Positions 42,688 to 52,005 are shown, counted from the first letter of the stretch. The stretch is 64,000 nt of DNA from Candidatus Korarchaeum sp. (GCA_038888615.1 JAWAID010000002.1:461594-525593); one strand, 5' to 3'. The notes: generated from the letters alone by a model not told the origin. A program made the numbers and translations.

Positions 42688-44211
42688 CTAATGGGATCGA
42701 CGGACCTCACCGATGGCGCCCTTCTCGAAGATCCTATTCAAGGCCTCTTCGAGGGCCTTCACGGATGCCTCCAGGATGTCCCTACTTGTTCCAGTGGCTT
42801 GAACCTCACCCGATGGTCCTAGGACCCCTATAGTGAGCTCCCCTATGGCTTCGGATCCCGTTGAGACAGCTCTAAGCCTGAACTTCCTCAAGGTTATACG
42901 CGGGACCCCTTGGATCGATATCAGAGCCTTGGTCAACGCGTCAACGGGGCCGACTCCGCTGGAGGAGGAGACGACCTCTCTGCCCCCCACTGAGGCTCTA
43001 ACGGTGGCCGTTGGGGTCACTCCGCTGCCGGTGACTACCACCCAATCCCTCACCCTGAACCACTTCGACTCGATGCCGAGTACCTCCTCCACCACGGACC
43101 TCATCAACGCCTCGGTTATCCTAACTCCCTCCTCCGAGAGACCCTTCACCCTCTCGAGTATGCTATCCAGCTGCTCCTCGGATGCCGCGTAACCCATCTC
43201 CCTCAGCACCTCCTGAACGGCCGTCCTTCCGGAGAGACCACCTACCCAGAACTTCCTCCTCCTCCCTACCTCCTCAGGGCTTATGAGCTCGTAGCTAGAT
43301 GGCTCCATCGATATGGCTCTCACGTGAACTCCGGCTTCGTAGGTGAACGTGAGATTCCCAACCACGGGAGAGATCTCGTGCAGAGGGATCCCGCTCACCC
43401 TCTCGACTACCTCGCTTAGGCTAGCCAGAAGATCCATCTTGACGCTCGTATCGATTCCCGCTAACTTCCTCAAAGCCACCACCACCTGCTCGAGAGGAGC
43501 TATACCAGCCTTAGGCCCTAGGCCGTTAACGGCCACGTGCACCTGATCAGCTCCCTCCAGCGCAGCGGTGACGGAGTTGGCCGTAGCCATGCCGAAGTCG
43601 TTGAAGAAGGTGACGCTAAGGGGGGCCCTGAACCTCCCCTTAGCTTCCCTAACTACCTCCCTCACCCCATCGGGGAGGAGAGCCCCCACGGGATCGCTCA
43701 GGTTTATCCTGTCAGCACCGCTCTGAAGAGCTACCTCACAGGCCCTCCACAGGAAATCCCTGCTCGCCCTCCCGAAGTCCTCAGCTGTGAACTCCACGAT
43801 CAAACCCGATGACTTGGCGAAGCTCACTGATTCCTCTATCCTCCTCAAAGCCTCCTCCCCGCTTATGCCTATGGCCCTGAGGAGTTTCTCGCTCACTGGG
43901 ATGAATATGTTGACGCTATCGACCTCCGTCTCAGCGGCAGCCTCAACGTCCTCCTTGAGGGCCCTAGCCAGGGCGCAGAGCTCTGGTGAGAAACCGGATC
44001 TTGAGACCCTCCTAACAGCTCTAACAACCTCTTTCGTGATCTTCTTTTCGCTATCCGAGTAGGAAGGGAAACCAGCTTCTATCACGTCAACGCCCGCAGT
44101 ATCCAGGTGAGTTGCCACCTCAACCCTTCCCTCGAGACCGAAGGAGACGCCTGGGACCATCTCACCCAAGGTGAGCGTGGAGTCGAAGATCCTCACCCTC
44201 CTAGGGGACAT
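42688..44211 (-). CDS. 2-isopropylmalate synthase homologue with lost active site
   Basis: 507 residues with the LeuA/citramalate/homocitrate synthase layout and a C-terminal LeuA regulatory domain (SGVGPVDALTKALISI). Compared with M. jannaschii LeuA, DTTLRDGEQ is DSTLTLGEM (catalytic Arg gone), the metal ligands in VHCHND are VTFFND, and FAHEAGIHV is FTYEAGVHV; GERAGN is GPKAGI. So it cannot bind the metal or condense in the usual way. The fold is well kept, so it is a pseudoenzyme or a new activity, perhaps sensing an amino acid. ATG 44211 is chosen since TTATAA lies 25 nt upstream; 44259 would add 16 residues. Confidence 0.8.
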   Translation of the reverse strand: MSPRRVRIFDSTLTLGEMVPGVSFGLEGRVEVATHLDTAGVDVIEAGFPSYSDSEKKITKEVVRAVRRVSRSGFSPELCALARALKEDVEAAAETEVDSVNIFIPVSEKLLRAIGISGEEALRRIEESVSFAKSSGLIVEFTAEDFGRASRDFLWRACEVALQSGADRINLSDPVGALLPDGVREVVREAKGRFRAPLSVTFFNDFGMATANSVTAALEGADQVHVAVNGLGPKAGIAPLEQVVVALRKLAGIDTSVKMDLLASLSEVVERVSGIPLHEISPVVGNLTFTYEAGVHVRAISMEPSSYELISPEEVGRRRKFWVGGLSGRTAVQEVLREMGYAASEEQLDSILERVKGLSEEGVRITEALMRSVVEEVLGIESKWFRVRDWVVVTGSGVTPTATVRASVGGREVVSSSSGVGPVDALTKALISIQGVPRITLRKFRLRAVSTGSEAIGELTIGVLGPSGEVQATGTSRDILEASVKALEEALNRIFEKGAIGEVRRSH

Positions 44212-44259
44212 GTGGGTTCTGAGCCGCGTGCTCTTATAATCGCATAGCCCTCGGGTCAC

Positions 44260-44817
44260 GAGCCCCCATCATGCCGAACCCCCATCGACCCTCGGAGCCC
44301 CCTGCTTGGAGGAGGCACTGAGATAACTTATCGCGGCTTTCAGCTTCCTGGTGCTCCTCCCTTACCCTCAATCGCCCTCATCATTACCCCCTGCAGCCTG
44401 CTTCGAGGAAGTCGAAGATATCTTCAAGTCGTTTTCACGCTCTAAACTTTAGAGAACTCCGCATCTTCCCCTATATCCGCGGCCTCCTGTTTCATAGAGC
44501 TTCCCGATGGAAGCCGTTGCGATCGGTCTTAAGGAGCTCCTAGCGCGTCCTCCCTTCACGGTAGATCCCCCTACCCAACACTGAAATGCATCCTAAATCG
44601 AGCTTTGACGCGTTCCCTTTGATCTCAGTCCGGCAGCAGGGATCCGAATCTCCCGTAAACTTCCTGAGCGTAAGGGCATGAGCCCAACCCTCCCATAGAT
44701 ACCTTTTGCTCCGCTTTCAGGAGTTTTTTCTTACGCCCACTGAGGATCGATAAGATGTTCTCCACACCTGAAGGCGACGCTAAGGACCCGAAACCGCTGA
44801 TGCTCAAGAGCTTAAGG
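44260..44817. other. Intergenic region, nothing recognised
   Basis: About 560 bases between two minus-strand genes. The TATA box of the LeuA-like gene (44229-44241) lies just downstream. No coding frame with a family signature seen. Confidence 0.4.
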
Positions 44818-47328
44818 CTACATCCTCTCCCAGGCCCTCTCAGGAGGGCTCACCGATTTGGACGGGAGGGCCACTACCTCCACCTCCACCTGCACCGGGA
44901 ACGGGACGCTGCTTCCCATCCCCCAGATGAGGGCCTCGTGATCGGATAACATGGGTAGGTAGTATTGAATGTCCTCGACCTCCGTGTACTTAGCTATGGC
45001 TTCCTGATCGTTCCCGTTCCTCAACCTGAAAGCTACAACCGTATTAGCCTGACTTATGATGCTCTTGCTCACGTAAGCGGGTCTCTGCGTAACCACTATG
45101 AACCCCAGGTTGTAACCACCGGCCTGGCTTATCGCCTCTATCAATGACTGAGCGGTCCCTACCTCGTAGGGGTCCCCTACTATCGAGAACCCCCTCTCGG
45201 GGATGAGGTACTGAGCTTCCTCTATCACCACTATCAGCGCGAAGTCCCCTTCCCTCTTCCTAGAGATAGCGTAGCTCGCTAACTCCTCAACAACGCTCTT
45301 AACCGTGAGGAACTGCTCCTCATACCTCCTATCGGATGAGAAATCGAGTATCACTAAGGGGTTCCTCCTGACCTCCTCGACCACGCTAAGCCCCCCTCCT
45401 GAGTCGAGTTTCTGAGCTTCCCTCCTCAGCCTGGACTCCATCTCGGCAGCCATGGAGGGCTTGACCCTCATCTCCCTAGCGATCCTCCTGAGGGACCTCA
45501 GGGCCTGCTCTAAATCGCCCTCAGCCTCCCTCAGGGCGGAGGTGAGGATCCTGTAGGAGAGCGTCCCCGCTTTGTAACCTAGCCTCCTGGCTATGGAGTG
45601 GGGACTCATCGATCTCACGTTCGGTAGGAAGGAGGAATAATCGTAAACGACCCCTCCCTTAGCTGTTAGCCTCTCGTACTCCCCCCTCCTATCGAGCACG
45701 AGGAACCGAGGCCTCGGCTTGAGCTCGGAGGCCTTCGCTATCAAGCTGGCTACGAAGCTGCTATTATGGACGAAAGCACCGTTAGCCAGGAAGCTCTGGG
45801 TCTCGGGGACATCTAGGTCGTAAACGTACTTGGTGTTCGTGTAAACCTTCCTCACGCTCACTACCCTCTCCAAGTTAACGGAAGCCTTGTAGATCAATCC
45901 CTCCCTCTTCGGCAGAGCCCTCACCTGGAGCGATCCCCCATCCATGCCCAGGCTCCTCTCCCCCCAGCTCTCAATACGGTCCATGAGGACCCTCAGGGAG
46001 AGGGGGTCCACCGAGAGGCCCCCGGGGCAGAACCTCAGGGTGGTGACGCCCAGCAGGGAGAGGACCGTTGAGAGAGCGGTGGACCTGCTCTCCCCACAGA
46101 GGATGAGCGAGCTCCCCCTGGTATCGTGGATCGAGCACCTGACTAAGAGCTCCCTGAGCGCTCTGGCCAAGGGGTAGTACCTTCCCCCGATCCCCTCCGT
46201 CTCGGAGGGGAGACTCAAGAGGGATGAGAGACCGTGCGAGACCATCCTAGAGAGCTCCCGCGATCTAACGAATACCCCCTTGTTATCCAGTACCCTGTGC
46301 TCAAGGCCCGCCTCGAGGCAGGCTAGCCTGACATCAGCTATATCGGAATCCATCACGAGGACCCCGTCCTTCATAGCTACTCCCGATGCCAAGGAGAGGC
46401 CCAACAGCCTATCGAAGTAGTGGGGCAATGAGCCCGGCCTCAGCTGAACCCCCCTCGGCACCACTAAGTACTTCTCCCTCATGCCCGCTAGCTTCCTGGG
46501 GTTTACCGCGAACAGGTTGCTCCCATCAGTCACGAGCAAGCTGTGGTCCTCGGTGACCCTGATCCTCCTCCCAACCGAGGTCTCGACTTCGTAGACGTCC
46601 TTATCGAGTGTGTGTCTATAAACTCCAGCTAGCTCGCACCACTTAGGCAGGAAGTCGCTCCCCAAGGAGAGGGTCTCGTAACCCAATCCCCTAAGGTCCA
46701 GTAGGACGTCGTCCTTGACCTCCTTAGGGACCTTGCTCTCGAAGAACTTCTCCACGGGGCCTATGAAGTACTCCCTCCTCTTAGAGTCGTAAATCACTAC
46801 TACGCTATCCCCAGTGACGCTCTTCCCACTTCTAGTCATCCCGGTGACGAACATGTGACCCTTGGCCACCGCAGCGAGGTCTATCGCGAAGGGCACCCTG
46901 GTTCCCCTTATCCTGCCCACCCTCAGGGGGAGCCCCTGGGAGAAGGGGGGTGTGAGGAAGCCGGAGAGCTCCCCGGGCTCGGGTCTCATGACCCTCGAGA
47001 GCGTCGAAGGTGGGGCCTCCAGGGGCCTTATCCTCCCAGACTCGGGATCCCTGTACCCTAGGACCTCACAGTCAGCTATCAGATACTCAAGCTCACTGCT
47101 GTAGTTCGAGATCAACCCTGAACTACTCGCTATCAAACCCGTTTTTCCTAGTTCCACTTCCTCGTTTATCGTCTGTATCTCCTTAACCCTGAGGAATACC
47201 GGAGCTCCTTCCCAGGGATGGTCGATCACGTAGAAATCCCCCAAGGATACCTTCACACCCTTAAGAGCGACGAACATTATTCTTCTGGGTGTGGAGCGGG
47301 AGATCACGTGACCGACGACTTCCCTCAA
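44818..47328 (-). CDS. herA: HerA-type DNA translocase with intein (pair 2)
   Basis: 836 codons, of which residues 170-522 are an intein; the mature HerA is about 483 residues. Extein parts show the HAS-barrel, Walker A TGMTRSGK (162-169) joined after splicing to SSFVASLIAKA, VLDRRGEYERL, LIVVIEEAQYLIP (Walker B) and VVTQRPAYVSKSI. It pumps DNA for NurA and Mre11-Rad50 end resection, and splicing is needed to restore the ATP-binding loop. It overlaps nurA (4 nt). Confidence 0.93.
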   Translation of the reverse strand: MREVVGHVISRSTPRRIMFVALKGVKVSLGDFYVIDHPWEGAPVFLRVKEIQTINEEVELGKTGLIASSSGLISNYSSELEYLIADCEVLGYRDPESGRIRPLEAPPSTLSRVMRPEPGELSGFLTPPFSQGLPLRVGRIRGTRVPFAIDLAAVAKGHMFVTGMTRSGKSVTGDSVVVIYDSKRREYFIGPVEKFFESKVPKEVKDDVLLDLRGLGYETLSLGSDFLPKWCELAGVYRHTLDKDVYEVETSVGRRIRVTEDHSLLVTDGSNLFAVNPRKLAGMREKYLVVPRGVQLRPGSLPHYFDRLLGLSLASGVAMKDGVLVMDSDIADVRLACLEAGLEHRVLDNKGVFVRSRELSRMVSHGLSSLLSLPSETEGIGGRYYPLARALRELLVRCSIHDTRGSSLILCGESRSTALSTVLSLLGVTTLRFCPGGLSVDPLSLRVLMDRIESWGERSLGMDGGSLQVRALPKREGLIYKASVNLERVVSVRKVYTNTKYVYDLDVPETQSFLANGAFVHNSSFVASLIAKASELKPRPRFLVLDRRGEYERLTAKGGVVYDYSSFLPNVRSMSPHSIARRLGYKAGTLSYRILTSALREAEGDLEQALRSLRRIAREMRVKPSMAAEMESRLRREAQKLDSGGGLSVVEEVRRNPLVILDFSSDRRYEEQFLTVKSVVEELASYAISRKREGDFALIVVIEEAQYLIPERGFSIVGDPYEVGTAQSLIEAISQAGGYNLGFIVVTQRPAYVSKSIISQANTVVAFRLRNGNDQEAIAKYTEVEDIQYYLPMLSDHEALIWGMGSSVPFPVQVEVEVVALPSKSVSPPERAWERM
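45763..46821 (-). other. Intein in HerA, inserted in the P-loop
   Basis: A 353-residue intein of Ser-1 type, SVTGDSVVVIYDS at the start (block A), VTEDHSLLV (block B, TxxH), and VYDLDVPETQSFLANGAFVHN-like block F/G ending in His-Asn, followed by Ser of the C-extein. A central 180-residue part would be the homing-endonuclease zone; only LLGLSLASG resembles a LAGLIDADG helix and the second copy is not evident, so homing is probably dead. Confidence 0.92.
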
Positions 47329-48386
47329 TCGCTTTCACCCCTCTGCAGCGAGAATAAGGCGAACCTCTCCGAATCGATCCCCCTGGCCCTAGCCCCGCTT
47401 AAGAGCATCCTATACACCAGGGAAGCCTGTTTGTTAGTGAGCTTAGACAACCTGTCCACGGCTACTATAGGAAGGGGAAGTCCCGTGCTCGGTTCTGAGA
47501 AGGAGTATATCTGGGAGGCTATGGCATGAGCTACTTCCAGCGAGTACTCAGCCAGGTCTATCCTGATCGGGACCCTGCCTCTCCTCAAGAACATGGCCCA
47601 GGGCCTGAAGGAGCTGGCATCCCCCAGGAAGGGAGCCACCTCCTCCCATCCCCCGCTGGCTGGTAGGGGTCCCAGCGCCTCACCCTCCCTCAGCAGGAGG
47701 GAGGAGAGGAGGGAGTCCGGTAGGCTATCCGCGCCGAGCCAGCTGGATATGTAGTGGCTCCTCACCCTCTTGACCACGCCGATCACGTGCTTCCCGGAAG
47801 CCTTGGCCTCCCTGAGCAAGCCGGATAGGGAGCGCAGCGCGGCCTCGTACACCTCCAGGTAACTGGGGGAGTAGATCCTACCCCTGGGGGCGTAGTAGCT
47901 CCTGGGTAAGTAGAGGGGGCCGTCTATGAGCACAAGCTCGCTCTTCCTGAGGAGGATGGAAGCCAAGTTGTACATCAGGTAGTAGCCCATGAGCGACGAT
48001 ACCTTCACGCCCTCCTCCTCATCCAGGCTCGATTGAGGGGGCCTCAGGGTAGCTAGGAGGGGCTCGGATATCCTCAGGCCCCCTATGAACACCGCCCCTA
48101 CGGCCAGGCTCATCGGCTGATAACCTATCAGCAGGTCCTTACCGCTCGAGCCCGAATCGACGGCGGCTACGCGGGAGCTCGTGGCCTCAGCTTTCAGCGA
48201 TGTCAGGGGTAAAAGGTCCCTGAGCTTAGGAGCGATGGCCTCAGCCCTATCTATGAGCTCGATTATGTTTGAGAGGAGGTCCCTTGAGATCTCGCTCAGC
48301 ACCTCGTTGTACTTGCTGTAGGGCCTCACCTCGGGCGCTAGCCTCGATAGGCCAGCCTCACTGAGATCCTCATCTCCTCTTTTCAT
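47325..48386 (-). CDS. nurA: NurA-domain nuclease (pair 2)
   Basis: 353 residues with RVAAVDSGSSGKDLL (catalytic Asp, residues about 72-86), ELVLIDGPLYLP, HVIGVVKRVRSHY and LPIVAVDRLSKL in NurA order. It stands first in a two-gene unit with herA. The N-terminal helical part is about as long as that of pair 1, but the sequences are dissimilar, so the pairs are ancient paralogues. Confidence 0.88.
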   Translation of the reverse strand: MKRGDEDLSEAGLSRLAPEVRPYSKYNEVLSEISRDLLSNIIELIDRAEAIAPKLRDLLPLTSLKAEATSSRVAAVDSGSSGKDLLIGYQPMSLAVGAVFIGGLRISEPLLATLRPPQSSLDEEEGVKVSSLMGYYLMYNLASILLRKSELVLIDGPLYLPRSYYAPRGRIYSPSYLEVYEAALRSLSGLLREAKASGKHVIGVVKRVRSHYISSWLGADSLPDSLLSSLLLREGEALGPLPASGGWEEVAPFLGDASSFRPWAMFLRRGRVPIRIDLAEYSLEVAHAIASQIYSFSEPSTGLPLPIVAVDRLSKLTNKQASLVYRMLLSGARARGIDSERFALFSLQRGESD

Positions 48387-48529
48387 AAGTTTCCTATTAC
48401 CTTCGAAAGTTTCTCCTAATAAAAGATTCTACCGTAACATTCAAGTCGAGTAATTACGCATTTTGATAATAAAAATTTCTTGAAGATTGAAAAAGGAAAG
48501 CCTAGGATCAAACACAGATACCAACATCA

Positions 48530-48562
48530 AAAAGATTATAAGCTAGTCAAAATCTATTTTGA
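48530..48562 (+). promoter_or_regulatory. Promoter and inverted repeat of the winged-helix gene
   Basis: A TATA-like GATTATAAGC near 48533-48542 is followed by TCAAAAT at 48547-48553 and its perfect complement ATTTTGA at 48556-48562, ending 3 nt before ATG 48566. It covers the expected transcription start, the place for an autorepressor. Confidence 0.5.
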
Positions 48563-48565
48563 TCG

Positions 48566-49414
48566 ATGTCGGTCAGGGAGGTGGGGGCTGGGCAAACACT
48601 GAGGAGAATAGGGAGTGTCTTAAAACCAAAATATGAGAAACTAATAGATCTTTCTGACTCTTGGTACATTTTAATTGCCCCTACCTCCGCTAACTTCTCT
48701 CTCCTCTCTGATATCATTTCGAACGATCTGAGGATGATAGTTTCAGCTATCCTCGTGAACGACGGGTCCGCCGGTGAGGGGATCGAGGAGTTCAAGGGGA
48801 AGCTGATAGCCCTAAACGGTAGGGAGAAGGTGATAGAGGAGATACTGGGTAAGGTAGATCAGGTGAAGATGATATCCCACTTCTCAGAGCTATCGGAGTT
48901 AATGAGGGGTTATGAGAGAGGACTGGGGCTCAGGGCTCTCGTTATATGCTCAGGGCCCTATAAGATAGACCTCTTCCACCTCTCACTCTACCTGAACGCG
49001 AGGGCGATAGAACTGGGGGAGGAGGGTTACAGGGAACTGGTAGCGTACCCTACCTGGAAGCTGAGCGAGGTATCCCTATCCATACTCTACGTAGCCATGC
49101 TCCTGGAGGAGGTCGGGGAGAGGGTAACTCCTCACAACTTGGCTAAGTACGTCAAGCTGAGGGAGAAGGGAGGGGACACGAGATCGAAGGTGGTGAGCTT
49201 GGACTACCACGTCAGGAAGTACTTGGAGGTAGATGGGCTCCTCCAGAAGGAGAGGGACACCGAGAGCAGGAGGGGTATAGCTTACAAGCTCACTCCCAAG
49301 GGCCTGAGTGTAGCTAAGCTAGTAGAAGCCCACTTCAAGAGCTTAGGAATGAGGATGGAGGATCACGTTGATGTGGAAGCGTTGAGGCAGTTCATCAAAG
49401 TCGAGGTGGAGTGA
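48566..49414 (+). CDS. Winged-helix regulator with possible CARF-like N-domain
   Basis: 282 residues. The C-terminal half (residues about 170-262) is a winged helix: EVSLSILYVAMLLEEVG, SLDYHVRKYLEVDGLLQKER and AYKLTPKGLSVAKLVEAHF. The N-terminal part alternates strands and helices like a Rossmann fold, and ALVICSGPYKIDLFHLSLYL resembles the sugar-nucleotide loop of CARF domains. It would sense a nucleotide signal and bind DNA. No cas gene is in the window, so a CRISPR link is not claimed. It is divergent from the nurA-herA unit. Confidence 0.5.
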   Translation: MSVREVGAGQTLRRIGSVLKPKYEKLIDLSDSWYILIAPTSANFSLLSDIISNDLRMIVSAILVNDGSAGEGIEEFKGKLIALNGREKVIEEILGKVDQVKMISHFSELSELMRGYERGLGLRALVICSGPYKIDLFHLSLYLNARAIELGEEGYRELVAYPTWKLSEVSLSILYVAMLLEEVGERVTPHNLAKYVKLREKGGDTRSKVVSLDYHVRKYLEVDGLLQKERDTESRRGIAYKLTPKGLSVAKLVEAHFKSLGMRMEDHVDVEALRQFIKVEVE

Positions 49415-49421
49415 GGAACTG

Positions 49422-49889
49422 TTACATACAGCTCTCCTTCACTCTCTGAGTTATCATAGCGGGGCAGACCCTGGTGACCCCCCTCATCTCCCTTATCTCC
49501 TTGAGTATGCGATCCATCTCGCCCTCATCGCGTGCCCAGAGCTCCACCATTATCGCGTGATCCCCAGCTGTTATCGACACGGACTTAGCGTAATCCCTCT
49601 CGGCCAGCTCCCTGGCCACCCTCACTATCTCCCCCGGCTCGACGTCCACACCGGTCAGAGAAACTATTGAGTAGCCTAGCAAAGCCGGGTTCAGCCTGAC
49701 AGTGAATCCCTCTATTACCCCCAGCCTCTCCAACCTCCTTATCCTCTTCCTGACAGCTACATCGCTTATCCCGAGCTTCTCAGCGATCCTCCTGAAGGAG
49801 ACCCTTCCGTCCCTGGCTATCATACCTATTATCTGCTTGTCCCTCTCGTCAAGCCTCAACTTCCTCGCATTCCCCCCTTTCATGCGCAT
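49422..49889 (-). CDS. Lrp/AsnC-family regulator
   Basis: 155 residues. The helix-turn-helix part is DKQIIGMIARDGRVSFRRIA with KLGISDVAVRKRIRRL; the C-terminal RAM domain runs from GYSIVSLTGVDVEPG to the end. Such proteins bind amino acids and act as feast/famine regulators. It has Met-1 and Met-3 as possible starts. A lone gene convergent with the winged-helix gene. Confidence 0.9.
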   Translation of the reverse strand: MRMKGGNARKLRLDERDKQIIGMIARDGRVSFRRIAEKLGISDVAVRKRIRRLERLGVIEGFTVRLNPALLGYSIVSLTGVDVEPGEIVRVARELAERDYAKSVSITAGDHAIMVELWARDEGEMDRILKEIREMRGVTRVCPAMITQRVKESCM

Positions 49890-49960
49890 ACCCTCACATG
49901 CTCACTAAAAAATGTTTTCATCACATCAGGGTTATCGAACGCATTAGGAACCCTCAAGGA

Positions 49961-50395
49961 TCACAAACCCTCGAGCACTGTGGTGAAAAAGTCGTGATGA
50001 TCCTCCTCATCCCTCAATATCTTTTTGAATAACTCCGCTGTAGTAACATCCCCCTCCTCCTGAGCTGTCTCTATTATCTGCTTGTACAGGGTTATGGCGT
50101 TCTCCTCATCCCTCACGTCCTGCTCCACCATCTCCCTCAAGTTGTTCCCAACCCTTATGGGATCGGGAGTAACTGTAGGAGTGCCTCCTAAGTACCAGAG
50201 CCTCTCAGCTATGGCCTCAGCGTGTTTCATCTCCTCCACAGCTATCTCCTTGAACTTACTCGATAGCAACGCGTGAATGGGTCCTACCGTCTGGATGTGC
50301 TGCCACATGTACTGTATCGATACCTGCAACTCCCTAGCTATGGCCCTATTTAGCATGGACTTCAACTTATCGCTCGCTTTCCCAGCGACCACCAT
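49961..50395 (-). CDS. Bacterioferritin/ferritin-like protein
   Basis: 144-residue four-helix di-iron protein. ELQVSIQYMWQHIQ, VEEMKHAEAIAERL, RDEENAITLYKQI and LRDEEDHHDFF supply the E...ExxH...E...ExxH ligand set. It stores or oxidises iron, or scavenges peroxide. It lacks the clear haem Met. Together with the encapsulin, the window has two iron-storage-like systems. Confidence 0.88.
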   Translation of the reverse strand: MVVAGKASDKLKSMLNRAIARELQVSIQYMWQHIQTVGPIHALLSSKFKEIAVEEMKHAEAIAERLWYLGGTPTVTPDPIRVGNNLREMVEQDVRDEENAITLYKQIIETAQEEGDVTTAELFKKILRDEEDHHDFFTTVLEGL

Positions 50396-50475
50396 TGGAT
50401 CACCTTCGAAACGATGAAGTACGAAAATATAAAGACATATGGTAGGAAAGTAAACCTAATCTCTCGAGCCCCCGG

Positions 50476-51273
50476 GTGAAGTTTATTTGCGTCCCTGCAG
50501 TTAACCTAGGAGGTCGGACCATCCAAGAGAGCCTTATAATACTGAGCTCCCTGCAACCCGAGGCTCAGAGGGAAGGGGAGAGGAGGAGGTTAGATCCCCT
50601 AGTGCTGGGCTCTGTGACGCTCTTAGGTCTGAATCAGGAGGAGTTAGTAGCTAGCGACAGGAGGCTCAAGAGAGCGGGGCTCTTTGAAGTACCTAGGGGT
50701 TCGATACTGGCTTTACTAGCTCCTACCAGGGGAGGCTTAGCGAAACTGGTATCGATAGGCCGAGTTTTGGTCACAGTGAGTAGGCTGAGCGATGCCTACT
50801 CCTCATACAGCCCAGCAGGTTACGATGAGCTCAAGGAGCTGGACGAGGAGATAAAGGGAATAATAGGCAGTAGGGGCGTGGTGACGCCCGTGGAGAGGGT
50901 GAAGGACGGGTACCTCATACTGGCTGAGAACGTCCTGAGGGAGGGGATATACTACTCCGGGATGGGTGAGTTCCCCGACGACGGCTACCTTCTCTCCGGG
51001 AGGTGGCTTGACTTGGCGGGTCTGAAGGGCGGGATAGCGGGTCTCTGGGGCAGGGTTTGGGGTAGGCTTTTCGTATTAGAGCCTGGAGAAGCCGTGATGC
51101 TCATGCTGGGTTTGATGGCCTCCTCGCCGACGATAGAGGAACTGGTGACGGATGGGGATGTGGACGCCCTCAAGGGGATGAGCCAGCACGAGGTCTTCGT
51201 GAGGCTGCTCGAGGGGGAGGTTAGGAGGATAAAGTACATGGGCTGGCACCTGATGAGGAGGGGTCAGGGTTGA
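50476..51273 (+). CDS. Unknown protein, first gene of the lipoate-ligase operon
   Basis: 265 residues, no recognised family and no transmembrane segment or signal. It starts at GTG (with CCCGGGTGAAG) and overlaps lplA by 4 nt (TTGA), so it is co-translated with it. Middle segments such as RGVVTPVERVKDGYLILAEN look like a folded alpha/beta protein. A link to lipoylation is inferred from position only. Confidence 0.65.
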   Translation: MKFICVPAVNLGGRTIQESLIILSSLQPEAQREGERRRLDPLVLGSVTLLGLNQEELVASDRRLKRAGLFEVPRGSILALLAPTRGGLAKLVSIGRVLVTVSRLSDAYSSYSPAGYDELKELDEEIKGIIGSRGVVTPVERVKDGYLILAENVLREGIYYSGMGEFPDDGYLLSGRWLDLAGLKGGIAGLWGRVWGRLFVLEPGEAVMLMLGLMASSPTIEELVTDGDVDALKGMSQHEVFVRLLEGEVRRIKYMGWHLMRRGQG

Positions 51274-52001
51274 GGTGGAGGCTCCTGCTGGAATCGGGAG
51301 ACGCTGCCACTAACATGGCCATAGATGAGGCTTTGATGAGGTTCGGGATCCCCACAATAAGGTTCTACAGGTTCTCGCCTAGCAGCGTAACTATAGGTTA
51401 CTTCCAGAGGGTCAGCTCAGCTGTCAACCTGGAGGAGGCGATGAAGGGCGGTGTCAGAGTGGTCAGGAGGATAACTGGTGGCGGCTCAGTTTATCACGAT
51501 GAGAGAGGGGAGCTAACTTACTCGATAGTGGCTCCTGTGGAGCTCTTCCCCAAGGGGTTTGCTGAGAGCATGCGTTACGTGTGCGAGGGCGTGGTCAGAA
51601 CGGTGAGGGCCTTCGGCCTGGATGCGGAGTTCTCAGGTGTGAACGATGTCGTTGTAGCTGGAAGGAAGCTATCGGGAAGCGCTCAAGCTAGGGAGCAGGG
51701 TATCCTGCTCCAGCATGGGACCATAATGTACGCTACCGACCTGGAGAAGCTGGCCTCACTCCTGATAGCCCCTAAGGAGAAGCTCTCGGACAAGGGGATT
51801 AGCTCGATACTGGAGAGGGTGACCACGGTCTCCAGGGAGCTTGGGAGGAGCGTTAGCTTTGATGAGGTCCTTGAGGCAGCTCTAGAAGGTTTTTCATTCT
51901 TAGGAGAATTTCAGGAGGGTGAGCTGAGCGAGGAGGAGTGGAGGTTAGTTGATATGCTTGTGGAGAAGTATTCCAGCGACTCTTGGAACTTCAGGAGGTG
52001 A
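51270..52001 (+). CDS. lplA: Lipoate-protein ligase A (catalytic domain)
   Basis: 243 residues of the BPL/LplA fold. VVRRITGGGSVYHDERGELTYS and GRKLSGSAQAREQG with LLQHGTIMYATDLEKL are the lipoyl-AMP-binding motifs. It attaches lipoate to lysine of GcvH or 2-oxoacid dehydrogenase E2. As in other archaea, the accessory C-terminal domain is a separate gene, lplB, directly behind. Starts at TTG. Confidence 0.92.
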   Translation: MRWRLLLESGDAATNMAIDEALMRFGIPTIRFYRFSPSSVTIGYFQRVSSAVNLEEAMKGGVRVVRRITGGGSVYHDERGELTYSIVAPVELFPKGFAESMRYVCEGVVRTVRAFGLDAEFSGVNDVVVAGRKLSGSAQAREQGILLQHGTIMYATDLEKLASLLIAPKEKLSDKGISSILERVTTVSRELGRSVSFDEVLEAALEGFSFLGEFQEGELSEEEWRLVDMLVEKYSSDSWNFRR

Positions 52002-52005
52002 TCCC

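Noticed and set aside
48387-48565. AT-rich spacer tested as a CRISPR leader or array because of the CARF-like gene next to it
   Set aside because: No direct repeats at 60-70 bp spacing here or anywhere in the window.
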